Assembly: GCA_039881145.1 (NCBI GenBank) | Contig: JAYKKI010000095.1 | Location: 8,980,501 to 9,044,500 of the forward strand | Source of the DNA: Druceiella hillmani | Taxonomy: Eukaryota; Arthropoda; Insecta; Lepidoptera; Hepialidae | Direction: 5' to 3' | DNA: 64,000 nucleotides | Shown here: positions 12,763 through 26,022 of the stretch, piece after piece | Layout of the letters: every line of letters begins with the position of its first letter | Position numbering within the stretch: the stretch's first letter is position 1 | Notes under the pieces: generated by a model | Told to the model about the DNA's origin: nothing | Databases searched by the model: none | Seen by the model: only the letters and a program-made list of their open reading frames with translations | Position numbers and translations under genes: made by a program

Positions 12763-12768
<6 letters not shown>
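10841..12768. other. Spacer, no gene seen; one small hairpin
   Basis: AT-rich. A perfect 16-bp inverted repeat (11085-11100 with 11105-11120, loop of four) lies inside. The 86-codon frame at 12045-12305 has a hydrophobic middle but no recognisable motif. Confidence 0.5.

Positions 12769-12795
<27 letters not shown>
12769..12795. repeat. Short (AT)n array
   Basis: Pure AT dinucleotide run in the spacer. Confidence 0.9.
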
Positions 12796-12799
<4 letters not shown>

Positions 12800-14383
12800 A
12801 AAACTAATTAATCAAAATATTTTGAAAGGATTTTAAAATACTTTTAGCTTCACTTTTTAGCTTTATTACGATAATATAAAAATATGAAAGGAGTGTCGTT
12901 AAATGTATGTAGCTACATGACATGGAATTTGATTGGAAGAAATATTTTGGAAAAACTTGGAACCAAGTACTTGCAGAAGGACTTTAGGCTTTTTTCTAAG
13001 TAACGGGGAAAGAAAAGGTGAGAAACAAAGTTTAACACAGATAAAACGAATTTGAACCTCAGTAGCTAGAAAAGAATTAAAATAAAAAAAAGGGTGCGTG
13101 TACTTATGCACGCGCGTGAGAAGTTATGCTTCTTTGGCATCATTAAAAAATGATAACAATATTTAAAAAATTAATAAACTTAAATTCAATGAATTTATTT
13201 ACTTTTAAAATATTGAATAACCAATAATAAATATTTAACATTAATAATTTAATAATATTTAGTATTAATTATGTTAAATAATAATATTTTAATTTATATC
13301 AATAAATAATACGTACGGATAGATAACCTCAATTATATTGGAGCACTTGAAAAATTCTATAAACACAATTTTTTCACTAATATTTACGAATAGTAAATAT
13401 ATTAATCAAAATATTGAATTTAAATCACTACTGAATATAATTTATCAGCACATATATAAATCGCACTTATATGAAACTAAAACACGTGTGTGAATGTAGA
13501 CACTAGAAACATGTGGAAAATAAACACTATGAATATGAAAACAGTGAACAGAGGCGACGATGGTGCCAACTTGCGCGACTAATAGAGGTTCTATTTCTAT
13601 TTTGTTGTTTCGAGACTGCAACCGCTGCAACTTCACACTGTAACTTTTGTGTGACGAATCTTAAAATTTCACTCTCATCATTTTTTCATAACGCGCCTAA
13701 AGAAGTATAACTTCAAAAATGTTTACGTCGAATCCAATTACCAAATAATTCAGTCATATATGCGCGGTTCAGGTTTATTACATGTACATGTAAATGTATA
13801 TATTTGATAATAACCACAATGTGTTTTTGATTGTATACGAAATCGTATCGAATATAACGTTTGCTTTTATGTCAGTTCCATTTTAACTGAACATATATTT
13901 AGAATCCTTTACTCGCCATTTGGTTTCCATATATGAACTTGGAAATCTGGATTTTCAATTATCTAACGGATTTTCAATGGCAATTAGTCCATATGTTTAA
14001 GTTATCGATGTATTATAAAATATACATTCCCCCAGAATATCTTTACTTCCGAAAATTGGAAATATCCACATTGCAAATTATGACAAATTCTCAAATCACC
14101 AAATGTTATTAAATATAAAAAAAGGATTTTCCTATTTTGATAGTTATGCATATGGAAATCATTGCTAACACATGTGATTTAATAAATAATTGATATATTT
14201 AATAAATAATTGATATACTAGAAATGCTTCGACATTAATGCTGATGTAAAACTGGCAAATATGAAAAATTTGTTGCTAATCGGCAGCTTTGTCGAGAAGA
14301 TGTAGTTCTTCCCTTAGATAGATTAGTTATGAGAATATTTTTGTGAAATTTTCGAAAATCTTATTTTTTTACGAAAGAATATA

Positions 14384-14384
<1 letters not shown>
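12796..14384. other. Spacer, no gene seen
   Basis: Very AT-rich, including a low-complexity stretch of TAAT and AATA words at 13140-13400. Short open frames at 12899-13111 and 13445-13710 lie on both strands without family resemblance. Confidence 0.5.

Positions 14385-14460
<76 letters not shown>
14385..14460. repeat. Compound (TA)n/(TG)n microsatellite
   Basis: TA run interrupted by a TG run, directly at the left edge of the block that is repeated at 59200-61940. Confidence 0.95.
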
Positions 14461-14465
<5 letters not shown>

Positions 14466-16260
14466 CAGAGTGGCATAAACGGAAATAAGTGTAATGACCG
14501 AAAATAGGTGTAACAAAAATAAAAACCGCATAAATACGTATCAAATATAAATTATGAAACACACTTATGTTAAGATTAGGTATATGCCAACAAAAATAGG
14601 CTTTATCAACAGAAAATTTCATTTAAACAGTTAATTATTTTTACAGGGCGGAGGGGGAGAGGTGTCACTTCCCTCCTGTTGAAAGGTTAGAACTTTAGGG
14701 TATCTGATCTGTGATTCAACTTCCAAGTTTAACAGTTACTCTGCACCAAATTTTGGGTTCCTTTTCAAATTTTTCTGAAAAGCAGTTAATACTAACACCA
14801 GTTAAATTAATTTTTGCCAACAGCAACTATATACGCTCATTTCCAATTTATAAAGAAAGTCATTCATACCATATTAAAGAAACAAAAGAAGAGTAATTGC
14901 AAAGACATAACGTGATTTTAGGAAATTATTCTCACCCATTTTTGATAATAGGGTTGTCATTTGCACTTGAAGCATGTGGGCAATCAACTGCGGTTAACAA
15001 AAGAAGATGAACCACAAATGATTAATGTACTTATAGCTGCGGGTGACTTTTGTTCGCCGTTAAAATATTTAGATTGGCAGCTTATGATCTCTGAGTACTT
15101 AAAAACCCGGAGAAATGTCTTTATAACAATAAACCTCCTGGAAAATTATTACTTAAAAATTGCTTATGGGTCATAAGTCATACTCGACTATCCAATCTGT
15201 GCGTAATATAAAAATGGCATGCGCTTCTGTTAGGAGTAACGATTTAATTACGTAATTGAGACATGTTCCATCTGCTAATGTATTAAATGACGTCGGAACC
15301 AATTTCAGGCATGATGAACCTAATGCTTTAAAGTGTACCTTTGGAAAATGAATAATTTACAAGTAGTTACGAATCAGTCCAAAAGTTGTGTTTCAATTTG
15401 CGGTGTGCGCTAATGGTTCACCATCACTTCCATATGATGCATAAAAATAATAAAGAACTATTAGCATATACTATATAGGATTCTATACGACTATATAGAA
15501 CATCCGTAGGTTGTATAGAAATCCGTACATTTGTGGAAATTATGTTTTAAGAATGGTCTATGCGTTGTATAAAGTAACATTGAAAGTGAGTGGCATGACT
15601 TTCATACTGTACAAGAAAATAACAGACTGGTAAAAAAATCAAACACATTTTTAAAATCATTGGTAGTAATTTAGAATTCTCTAAGGGATTCCACTGAACG
15701 GTAAAGTTTTGTAAATTCAGATTATTTAAATATTCCAAATGAAAAAGAAATAGAAACAAAAAAGAAAAAGTATCAGCAAGCATCACGATTAAAGAAAAAT
15801 TGAAAAGTTAAGCTATGATAGGATCCTAAAAGGTAGTTAAATTTTTGTCGAATAAGCGAGCTTTCACGTCTTGGCTTCATCGCCATATTTCTGTGATGAA
15901 AAATATAATCAATTTTATTGAGCTTCGTCGAAGACTCAACCACCTCATTAGAATCAGATATTGTTCAAGTTCTGTGTGAAATTATTACATTATGAATGTA
16001 GAAGAATTTAAACTTCGAAAGGGTTGATTTCGGAAAAAAGGAATTAACTTGATTTTAAGGCGGGAACTAAGTGTTGAAATCGAGCTAACTGTTAAAATTT
16101 ATGCAATACGGTCTAACTAATTTCGTAAATCTATAGAAAAATTAGGAAAATAGATGCTTATTTTATGTTTTATCCTGAAAAATTACGCAGATGCTTTAAT
16201 AAAAAAAAAGTTTAATTAATTTGATTTGTTTATTTGGCAACCTTAATTCATCACAATAAT
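14461..16260 (+). repeat. Dispersed duplicated block B, copy 1
   Basis: Reverse complement of about 59200-61940, diverged, with gaps on both sides. Anchors: 14461 (TTAGACAGAGT) with 61940; 14880-14960 with 61440-61510; 14961-15176 with 61022-61237; 15540-15640 with 60610-60700; 15880-15900 with 59575; 16200-16245 with 59215. It lies just before the right palindrome arm, and its partner lies just beyond the GR3 fragment. Confidence 0.85.
14930..15178 (+). pseudogene. Possible pogo/Tigger-type (CENPB HTH) transposase fragment
   Basis: The frame at 14961-15176 (71 codons) reads RLTKEDEPQMINVLIAAGDF, then SPLKYLDWQLMISEYLKTR and RNVFITINLLE. The arrangement LT.EDE....L...GDFG.PL...DLQ.....YL...RN.F..N.P resembles the CENPB-type DNA-binding region of pogo/Tigger transposases. 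The inverted copy at 61022-61237 reads the same with about a fifth of residues changed. There is no catalytic domain nearby. The assignment rests on pattern only; another HTH transposase family is possible. Confidence 0.45.
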
Positions 16261-16509
16261 ATACAAATGTTAGAAAAAAAGTCATAAACATTATGGGAAA
16301 AAAGTGATGCGTCGAATCGATCGGTTCCGATCAAGGAAAAAATCGCACAGTAAAACTAATTCTATTTTTATCTTATAATTTTGTTCGATAAATTCAGTAT
16401 GAAATCCTGAAAAAAATTGGGTATTTTTTATGATAAATTATTCAATAAAAAGCGTGGAATTTATTCTTCTTCATCTATTATCGTATTATTCTCTAAACTT
16501 GTGTGAAAT
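16261..16509. other. Spacer end, no gene seen
   Basis: AT-rich junction between block B and the right palindrome arm. Confidence 0.5.
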
Positions 16510-17911
16510 AATATTCATTACTCGAATCGTATACGTTATACGTACTTGTTCTTCAAAATGTATATAAAGAATGAAAAAATATTTATCTGACAGGTGCAAG
16601 TATTTATAGATTAATTATAAACTGTTGCTTTTCCACGGTGCATTTTATTTGAGTTGAAGGAAAAAAAATTGTCCATATAAAATCGTATTTTTTTAATTTA
16701 AGATATTATTTTATATAGAGTTTTATATAGATTGTCAATAAATATAGATGATTTTTTTCACAATGACGAATATATAATATAAATACAATAAATCTTACGA
16801 ACAAACATTATTAAAAAAGGATCGCCTGGAAAAATAACTTCCAACTGTAAACATTCGGTGTTGGTTTATGTAAGAAATAATCGCGTGCAGTTTATTTACA
16901 TTTGCGTAGCTGTATGAAACACTTTGGTGATATAAGTTACACACGATGATTATTATTAATAAATATTATTCGATTTGTAAAAATTACTTCTACCGTCTTG
17001 TAACATAACGATAACTTGTAACGGAAGTGTATACACCGTTTGGTTATATGATTAATAAATCAGGCCCTGTTATTTACAAAGAGACGCGCAGCTGTAAGAA
17101 ACCATGGGTGATAATGATATAAGATATACAAAATAAATCTTAAGAATAAAAATTATTTAATAAAATAGCGCTTGTAAAAATAACTTCGAACGCCTTCGTA
17201 AATACATTCGTTTGTTCCATTCAACAGATAAAGGCGTTCTTTTTGTTTAGAAAATAAAATGTAATTCTCAGCGTTCAATGTTTATTTGTACGCGACTTAC
17301 AAACAAGGTATAGAGCGTATTTATCATATCTTAGCTAATACAATTTTGAAAGCGACCACATATTAAAATGCTTCTCATTTCTATCAAATTATGTCATTTT
17401 ACGACTTTTAAAATATGTTCGCCATTAAACTTTTTTTGTATCTATGCAAAAAACATTTTTTTCAAATTTTTTATGACTGAAACACGTTTTTATGCTACCG
17501 TGAAAATATTAAAAATGACGAATAATGTCATCATATTTATTTTCAAAACAAATGAAATAATTTAATTATTGCAAACATTACAAGCAGCCGCAAACGCACA
17601 ATTATTTGAACAACGGAAGTTTCAAATATTTTCCAATTTTTGGTTAAAGCATATTTCTATTACTCTATCACAAAATAAATAATATATAAATTATAATTAC
17701 ATCGGAAATTAACACCGCCCGCTTTACTTGGCGTAGTTGAATATATGTAATTTAAACGGATATAAATGGAGCGGATTGTTAATGTTTCATAAAACAAATG
17801 AAATAAGTATAATTAAATACTTAATAATAAGGAAATTCAGAACATTTTCATATATAATTCAATATATATTGCAAAAACTTAGATTGTATATTCGTATGTA
17901 ATACAATATAG

Positions 17912-17917
<6 letters not shown>

Positions 17918-17967
<50 letters not shown>
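17918..17967. repeat. (TA)n microsatellite
   Basis: TA run in the right arm. The homologous left-arm site (about 8530-8560) has only short TA stretches. Confidence 0.95.
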
Positions 17968-17970
<3 letters not shown>

Positions 17971-20900
17971 CAAAAACAGCGGCTTTATTTTTATCTGCAA
18001 ATGGGGTATACCGTAATCGATATAATTGTGGGATATCATTGTGTATTGCGGAATTATCTAAAAGATATTAAAATTGTGCCACTGTCTCTCGATTATGTAT
18101 TTTCAAAGACATGGATCCATTAAAATTAATTAATTTCGTGTCGATCGAAACTTTTATCAGACTTTTATAACGCAATTACATTTAATATCGTAGGAAATGG
18201 AATGTGAAAATGTCAATTAACAAATTATATGTAATGGGTTCCGATCGATTTTTTGTAGAATTGTTTCATTAGCATATTAACCGTCTACTATTAATCATCT
18301 ATTGTACACGACAAAATGAAAAACAAAGGAAATGTTATTGAAAATTCCATTGGGGCCATACTCACCGCCCAATTAATGTTAGGAATTAATAGAACTTCTA
18401 TTAGAAATGACGGAAAATTATTTAAAGCTAAACTTAAAATGATCTATAACTTGGTGCTTCTTTTTTCATATTTTCTATATATTTCTCAAATATGTCGAGA
18501 CTTGTATCGTTAATGTATTCTAATATAACTATATGTGCTAATTGTTTCCTAAATTTTGTAATTATGTCTTTTCTTGTTACATTCGACATCGCATGGCTTA
18601 AGTATGAATTCTCTGAGTGGGTTTGTACTTTCGATGGTCTTTCAGCCTATTAAAGCGAGTACTTCAAAACTTTTCTGTAATCTTCGTTATAACTTTAATA
18701 AGCTTGTTATATCACATATTACTATTGGATATTGATTTTATAGTTTTACTTGCTCATTTTTCTACAATGGCAAGTAGCCTCGAAATGGCGTTGATGTGTT
18801 TACTGAAGACGATTCTCACTGACATGTTAAAAATAATCAATATCTATTTAAAACGCGCCAGAGAGCAATTATTACTGAATGTTGTAACCAATGTCGATAT
18901 ACTACTCGACAATTAATTTAACGGAAATATTTATTTTGATCTCACAATTGATCCAAAATGTATGTCTGTCCTACCAAATACTATTACCATTTTTTCAAAT
19001 TTGTGCAGCGAATTAAATGAAATGTTTAATTTCCAGGTAACACTTCGTACTTTCAGTTTTTTCGAATATTCTTGTTTACTTATATTAACTTTATTATTAT
19101 TAAATATTTCAGATGATGCATTACATGATCACTATCTTCTTCTTATCGATATTTGGTATTCAGAATGCGGTAACTTTATACAGGCAAGCAGTAAGTGCTA
19201 TATATACATCTGTGCCATTATTAAATCGTAACAGAGGTATTTTCGTAACATTGACGATATTTTTGAACTAAGTAAAATATGTCAATTAGGCTTTTGTGAA
19301 ACCAAAACGCATTTTTTTACTTGTAGTCTGCCTCTTTGTTCGAGTATAACACAAAAACTATTTGAATCATTTCGACGACAATTTCACTGGAATAATTATA
19401 CAGTGTGAGAATTATAATTTGTGCTCCCTGTTGTCATTTTCGAACATTTAAATGTAGGCGTTTTGTTTGTCTGATTTTTCTTCATCTTTTTGTTCGAGAA
19501 TTGTAAAAACACTACTAAACATTTGAATTTTAGTTGGGCTGAGATAATATTTGAGGTAGATATTAAAATCCGTAGTACAACATTTTGATCAACTATGTAT
19601 TGAGAAACTTAAAATTTATTTATAAACACTCAAGCAGTAAAACTAAGCGCGATGGTTTAAAAGTGATGAATAGACGTTGTTGAGAATATCACAGCGATTT
19701 AGCTTAAAGATCAAGCTAAGCCATAATTTATTTCATTCAAGGCCACTATTGAAATCAAAACCTTATTATTTGAGAAAAACTACATCGGAAAAGTAAATCA
19801 ATACATGTGCATAAACGAAGCCATAGGCAAAAGCTAATAGATAACAAATTATTGCGGGTCGTATTTACAGCAATATTGTGTAACTAAGTTTCTGTGACTA
19901 AATAAGATTCTATGGTCTAAAGTAGTGTTAGCACATCCGAATATCAAAGCAAAGGAAATTGTGGGCAAGTGCTTGTTTTCACTTCATTCTTATTACGATT
20001 TCATCACGGTCAAGCTTTAATTTTTATTTATTTAAATGATAGTTTCGTTAGTGTCATGTATATTTCAAATGTTCTTTGATACGAACGACAAAAGATGAAG
20101 TTTGGTTAAAATTTGATAATTAATGGTAACAAAAATTCAGTTATTAAATTTTAAAATGTTATTCTATAAATACATTATATTTAGTGTTTTTGAAGCGAAA
20201 AATAATTGCCACAGTAAGTTTGTATGTGACGGATGATATCCAAAAGTAAAATTGAACGATAATTGTTCAACAAAGAATGGATAAACTTGAATGAATTACG
20301 TAGGACGGGAGAAATAGATGATGGATGTGATAAAAGGGGAATAACGAAAGAAATAGAGAGATAGATGGTTATGTACACTGACAATGGCACATGCAGAGAA
20401 AATGAAAACCAGCAAGTACTTTCACTTGTAACGTACGTGGCGACCACGTGACCTTCTTTTATCTCTCAGCCTATTTACACCTTCACATTATTGTCTATCT
20501 ACGCAGCATTCTTCTTTTTCTTAGTTAACATTGTTTTTCCACTTCACTAACTCATATTAATACATCATGCATATGAACATCTTTCAGTTCTTTTTTAAGT
20601 TTATCCACTACCTCTTATTGGTGTATCCACGTTTTTGTCCCCCGTTTCTTCTGTATATAACCCTTTTGGCAGTGTCTACCTATTATTTATCAGATATTGT
20701 ATTTAATATTATCTTACTAGTTTCTTATCTCCGCGGGTCAAACCATTTCAACATTTGTCATACTTTTTCGAAATAGCATTCTCAATGAATATTTAAATTT
20801 ATAATGTCATCACGTTTTTTCACACCTATTTTACGAAACTCATTTTATTTATTTATAATAACAATATCTGGGGAGGCAAGTAAATAATAAGCATTTTTTA

Positions 20901-21006
20901 AGAAAATGTTATAATTACACCTCAGTTTATTTTAGCTAATAATAGACATATGCAACATTATTACCCATCTTTATTTATTTATAAAATATTGTATATCATC
21001 AAAAGA

Positions 21007-21290
21007 GACAATTGCATGTTTTTAATTGAAAACTTCGTCAATAGATTCTCGAAGACAATTCTCGTCACGAAAGTTATTTTCGCGCAAAGTGTAATGTTAT
21101 AATGACCGATATAAATAAATAAAAGTCGGACGGCGCCAAATGCGGTGAGTAAGGAGAAAATAGGATCATTTTCAAATCCAACTGCAATAATTTTAATCGA
21201 GTAATACTTGCAATGTGTCGGCAGACATTATCATGCGTCTGAAAATTTTGTCACATCGTGAACATTTTCGACGGAGTTGAAGTCTCAAAT
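21007..21290 (-). pseudogene. Mariner transposase remnant, mirror copy
   Basis: Inverted counterpart of 5200-5480, nearly identical. The same HDN and LAPSDFYLF words are readable on the minus strand. Confidence 0.8.
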
Positions 21291-21740
21291 TTTGAAGCGG
21301 ACTATAATATTACGGTAATAGTTGTAGCACTATGAGGTATTTTTCAACATAAGACTATTAATACCCCATATGTCAACTAACTTATCATTTTTGTGATGGG
21401 ATTGTTTGGTTAATATCGGTTCGATAAATTCTTTAGACACAGCCACTGGCGTTCACTGCGTGATACACTTATCCCTAATTCATTTAATCTGTTAAATGCA
21501 TACCGAAAGCACAAATATTATACGCACACATCTGAATGAAAATTAAGTTGATCCTAGATGAACTATCTAAACACAATATTTATAGATTTTATTTAATTCT
21601 TGTTAATGTTTCTCCACTGTACTTTGATAGTATTCAAGTTAAGTAAACAAAACCCGCGTTGAAACTCTGGAGTCTCTTTCAGTGAGTGATTTTAATTTGT
21701 CGATATCAACCTGGATTGAACTCTCAATGTGTAATCGCTA

Positions 21741-21960
21741 CTATAGCTGAAATTGTCGTAAGGAATCATTGTTATTCTCATGTATACTGCGTTTGGTTCC
21801 TGACGCAGAACAACCGTACTGAAATTCGTAAAATAAACAGTGAAGCACATGGAATTTGAGGTCATGCATATTTTTCGAAACTACAAATGAGATTAAAGAA
21901 GACACAGCGCTCCTTATAAACACTTATGGACCGTCCCGAATATTTTTGAAGTTTTTTAAG
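21741..21960. other. Mirror of 4500-4760, no gene called
   Basis: Open frames on opposite outer strands (4553-4741 plus; 21741-21923 minus) translate similarly but with indels. No family is recognised. Confidence 0.4.
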
Positions 21961-22508
21961 AATTCTTTATTTTTCTTTGAAAACAATATTCAAAACATCG
22001 TGTTTATAATTACAGCTACGTTTATTTGACACAAATCGAAGAGAAAATTTTACAGACGGATCTTATGTTCCTTAAGAACAAACGAATCTGCCACGTTAGC
22101 AATACCTGAAAAATAATTTTCGGTATCTTAATCAGAATATATTGTTTTTCCTTAAACGTCACAATTTTGGTAATAATCAGGGGGATATCTTTCCGATGAT
22201 AACATCTTGTTAATGAATTTCATTGCTTCCCTCAAAGTCTAGATTACCAATTTTGTGTGACTAGTTTTGTACAATGGATTACAATTTATCTGATTATTTT
22301 AGCAATGGTTTGCGTATTTTGCGAAAATTTGGTTTAGCAATTTCCTGAATTAGAAACAAACACTCAAGAAATCGTACAAAGGGACGATAAGGGCATCTTC
22401 ACCGTGTGCTGTCTTTTTGATTTAAGGATGTCATTGCTACCGAAATTTGTCAATTTAATCATATCTTATGTAATAGTTGCATCTCAATTATCTGGATTGC
22501 AGGAATGA

Positions 22509-23739
22509 ATATGTTTACAAATTGACTTAAATTCTAAGGTTTCATTGATAGATTTATTGGTAACGAATAATATTTTAAGCTGCGCTCAAAGCACGTTTCG
22601 AAAATATATTTTTATGCCTATAAGCTGTAAGACTGTAACGTGAATTTATAATTATTTTTAATTAAATATCATTATATATCCTAATCTATTTATTATTAGT
22701 CTTCGATATGAGGATTTGTGCTATTAAATATGCATTAAATGAAATATCGCTGGCTATTCTCTAATTAATTAGCGCTACTCCAAATGTTAGTTTTCCTCAG
22801 GAAAACTTTGAAAAGTGGGAAATTTTAAAATGTTTCCAATTTGTAATCGACAGCGGTGGCAAAAATACGAGACCAGGTTCAACAGTCGACCTTGTTAAAT
22901 TTAGTTACGTTGCTGTAATCTTTTCAAAGTTATTGTTTCACGAAAAAAAATATATTTTTTGATAGATATTTTACTGAAAACATATTTTTTGGTACTCATA
23001 TCCCAATCAAAATGTACTTTCGATCGATCTACAATATTGATAATCGTCATACTGTGAGGTATTACAGCACAAGTAAATGCAAATATCCAAAAATAAATGA
23101 TTTCTAATCCTAAGTGGGGTTATGCATTTCTTTCAGAGATCAACCCGTTAAATATATAATACTATATATTTTTGTTGTAAAGATTATTATTTTGTAAATA
23201 TTATAATTTAATAGAAATGTTATGTACCATTAAATGTTTATAAATACCTAAATATGTACAGAACTCACGTAGTGCGAGTTCTACTCATGTTTGACGGGTT
23301 TTATTTTAATTGCATTATTTAATAAAATTTGGTTTATATAGAAATGGAAATTATTGATGCATTTTTCAAACAAATCCCGGCTGAATAACCTTCATCCCTT
23401 CTAATTGCCACAAGCTGAACTTTTACAATAAATTTGTCGATTCGTTTTAAATAAATAGATTATGCGTTTCTTGCTGGTTTTATTTAATTATACTTTAACG
23501 TACATATAATGCATACATCTGGCAGACCTATTGCTACAAGAACAATATCTTCCGGTCAAACACATTGATTAAATATAAACATTTTGTAATGTGGATGACT
23601 GTAAAAATATTAATAAAAAAAGTGAAACTTAGGATATAATAAATGACAAAAAATATCATAAGACGTAAATAAGGAAAATTAAGTTATAAATGAATAATAC
23701 AAAAAAAATAAATTTATAAATGTTGACATGATTGGGGAC
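22509..23739. other. No gene seen
   Basis: Right-arm sequence matching about 2310-3566. Only short frames. Confidence 0.5.
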
Positions 23740-24420
23740 AAGAAAATGGGGAACAAAATGGAATTAGGAACAGTAGGACAAAGAGATTATGAGAGGAAGG
23801 ACTTGTTCAACTACCTTTGACCACATTTAAAAGGGGCGAGTTCCTGGTATCCGGATCTAATAGATTTCAAAGTCTTATAGCTTAAACAGCGAAAGACTTG
23901 GCATAAAAGGTGGTTGTATATTTGGGAAAAAGGAGACTGAGCTGATATTCAGGGCGTAGCCCTACACTGTGTGCAGAGAAGCAACTAAATCTGCTTCCAA
24001 GATAAGTTGGATAAGTAGCATCATTCAAAATATTATAGAGACGTGTGAGAATGTGAAGACTGCGCCGATTACGGACTGCCGTCCAATTAAGTTCCGCTCA
24101 GAATTGAGATTCACGATCATCTTTTTTGCAACCAAAAACAAAGCGGATGCACAAATTTTATAGACGTTCTAATTTTCCAAGGCGATACTCAGCAAGGTCT
24201 GGATAGCATACATCTCCTTAGTCAAGCAGTGACGGTAAGAGTGTTTGACAGAGGAGAGCTTTGGCTTGAGCGTCTAGAAAATTTTGAAGATGCTTAAGGG
24301 AGTGCATTCTGCTGAAGATACGATGACTAACATCATTTACTTGAAGCTGTCCGCTAATTGTTGATCGATCAGAAAGCCCAAGTCTACGACAGTTGACGTA
24401 AAAGGAATTGTTGTGTCTAA
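23740..24420 (-). pseudogene. LINE reverse transcriptase C-terminal remnant, fuller copy
   Basis: On the minus strand from about 24420 the translation passes through LGLSDRST, RIFSRMHSLKHLQNFL, LLCQTLLPSLLD, then GDVCYPDLAEYRLGKLERL and NLCIRFV. This is the usual LP.LDYAD..Y..L....L.KLQ...N.C.RF run of CR1/Jockey-type LINEs. The stretch around 24165-24245 is missing from the left arm. The remainder matches 1938-2309. Stops and frameshifts are present. Confidence 0.8.
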
Positions 24421-25914
24421 ATGATATATATACGGCAGAACGGATCGCTAAATTATTACACGTGAAAGAAAGTCAAGTAATTTATGTAATTAGGAAAGAT
24501 AAAAATCGACAAAATACTAAGCGTTAATCTGCGACAAGACATACTGGCTCATCCATTTTTACCAGAATGTGGAAAACAAAACAAAAACAGTGGAAAGTAA
24601 AGCAATGTTAAATAAATACAAGGACGAGTGGCAAATGTAATCTTTAATCTAGCTTCAGCGTATTAATATATAACCTTATAATACGAGTATAGATAAACAA
24701 TGAAAAACGGTATACAGTGAATAAATATAATCCTATCGCGAACGTTTCTCGGCTCTCTTCGAAATTTGATGCGTTTCTAAAGTTTTCACATAATTTTCGA
24801 AACGATATGTAGTTAGATACTATGCAAGGAAACAAAAATTATTTGCAGATACAAAATAAAATGAGTCCCCACGGAAATATTTTCCGCAATATTTAATATC
24901 TCATATTTTGAGGAAAAAAATATAACAGTGAATATATTGTATAATTCAGGGTGTTTGACGGCTTAAACATGATATTTTCATAATTAATTTTATATTGTAT
25001 TCTTCAATATATTATTACTTCCTATGTAAAAAAAAAGAAAGCCTTATAAGATCAACCATGTATCGTTTTTCTCGGAAAACTTTCGACGTAGAAATTAAAA
25101 ATATAAGAAAATTATGTAGTACATTAACCCACTAATTTCAGTTGTTAAAACTTGAAAGTGTTTACATAAACATTTCAGATGGAGCAAATAAAATTTACAA
25201 TTTTTTTAAATTCCCAATTTCCAGTTTCAATCGAAAAGGAGAGTATCTCCTCCGTCTCTAAAACTGCTAAATTCTAAATTTTGAAAAAACAACGTTAATG
25301 GGAATTTATGTGAAATTTACCGAACAATTATATCAATGAGTTTTAGATCTCATAGTTTTCGAGAAATTCACCATACATTTATGTTGGTGATAGACGTATT
25401 AGGCAATATACATAGTGAAAATACATACAAAGTGAAAAATTACATGAATATTTGTAAATGGTTTAAAGGAAATGTAAATATTTGTAGTTACTTATGTGTG
25501 TGCACGGTACCCTCTCAGTGCAATTTCAAATAGATCTGTACGTGTTAACACTGCTATGCGGTGTTTCAAAATTGGGATAATATTTTTGTTGTTAATATGA
25601 TTTGTTGTCCGCCCGTCTGTCTGTCAAAGTCCTTTTTCTGACAAATGGCATGAGATACCGAGTTGAAATTTATTGTATACTGAAGCTATCCTTTCATTGC
25701 TGCACACATTTGTTTTCATGCAACAAAAAGATGTGGTACCTTGAGGCGCAATTTATTATTCATGCAATAACATTATTCACTGAAATTCATCATAATGGGA
25801 AGCCTTATCGGACCGGCAAGGGGAAAGGTCCAACAGTAACTGATTTATAATTCTACGTCGAATTATACATTGTTATAATTAAGTTATTTTTACGTATTCA
25901 CAAGGTATAATAGG

Positions 25915-25918
<4 letters not shown>
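24421..25918. other. No gene seen
   Basis: Outer part of the right arm, then unique sequence from about 25480. The run GTCCGCCCGTCTGTCTGTC near 25607 is a common dispersed-repeat word also seen near 40555 and 43385, but no element can be delimited. Confidence 0.5.
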
Positions 25919-25995
<77 letters not shown>

Positions 25996-26022
25996 TATAC
26001 ACACACATATATATATATATTT
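25919..26022. repeat. (TA)n microsatellite with (AC) interruptions
   Basis: TA run followed by ATACAC-type variation. Confidence 0.95.

Larger units (their letters stand above)
19191..22240. other. GR2 intron, mirror of the GR1 intron
   Basis: Carries 20181-20447 (minus) and 20567-20776 (plus), the inverted partners of the two short frames in the left arm, and the mariner remnant below. No gene is called. Confidence 0.55.
18316..22508 (+). pseudogene. Gustatory receptor GR2, multiply disrupted copy of GR1
   Basis: Exon remnants: 18316-19036, 19113-19190 (78 nt, intact splice sites), about 22240-22360 and 22361-22508 (stop TGA). The start MKNKGNVIENSIGA and the C-terminal SYVIVASQL are recognisable. 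Lesions: the same frame change after codon 65 as in GR1; TAA after FDGLSAY with a deletion of about 50 nt; TAA at 18914-18916 where GR1 has a serine; a damaged acceptor for the third exon; TAG in that exon; and a deletion joining the middle of exon 3 directly to exon 4, removing the intron between. It cannot encode a receptor. Confidence 0.9.
16510..25480 (-). repeat. Right arm of large palindrome
   Basis: Inverted copy of 395-10275. It contains GR2 on the plus strand, a mariner remnant and a LINE tail on the minus strand. Differences from the left arm include single rather than tandem units at 17575-17800, a (TA)n array at 17918-17967, an extra LINE segment near 24165-24245 and the GR2 deletions. 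A diverged and deleted relative of this arm is the GR3 fragment at 57829-58140. Confidence 0.93.
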
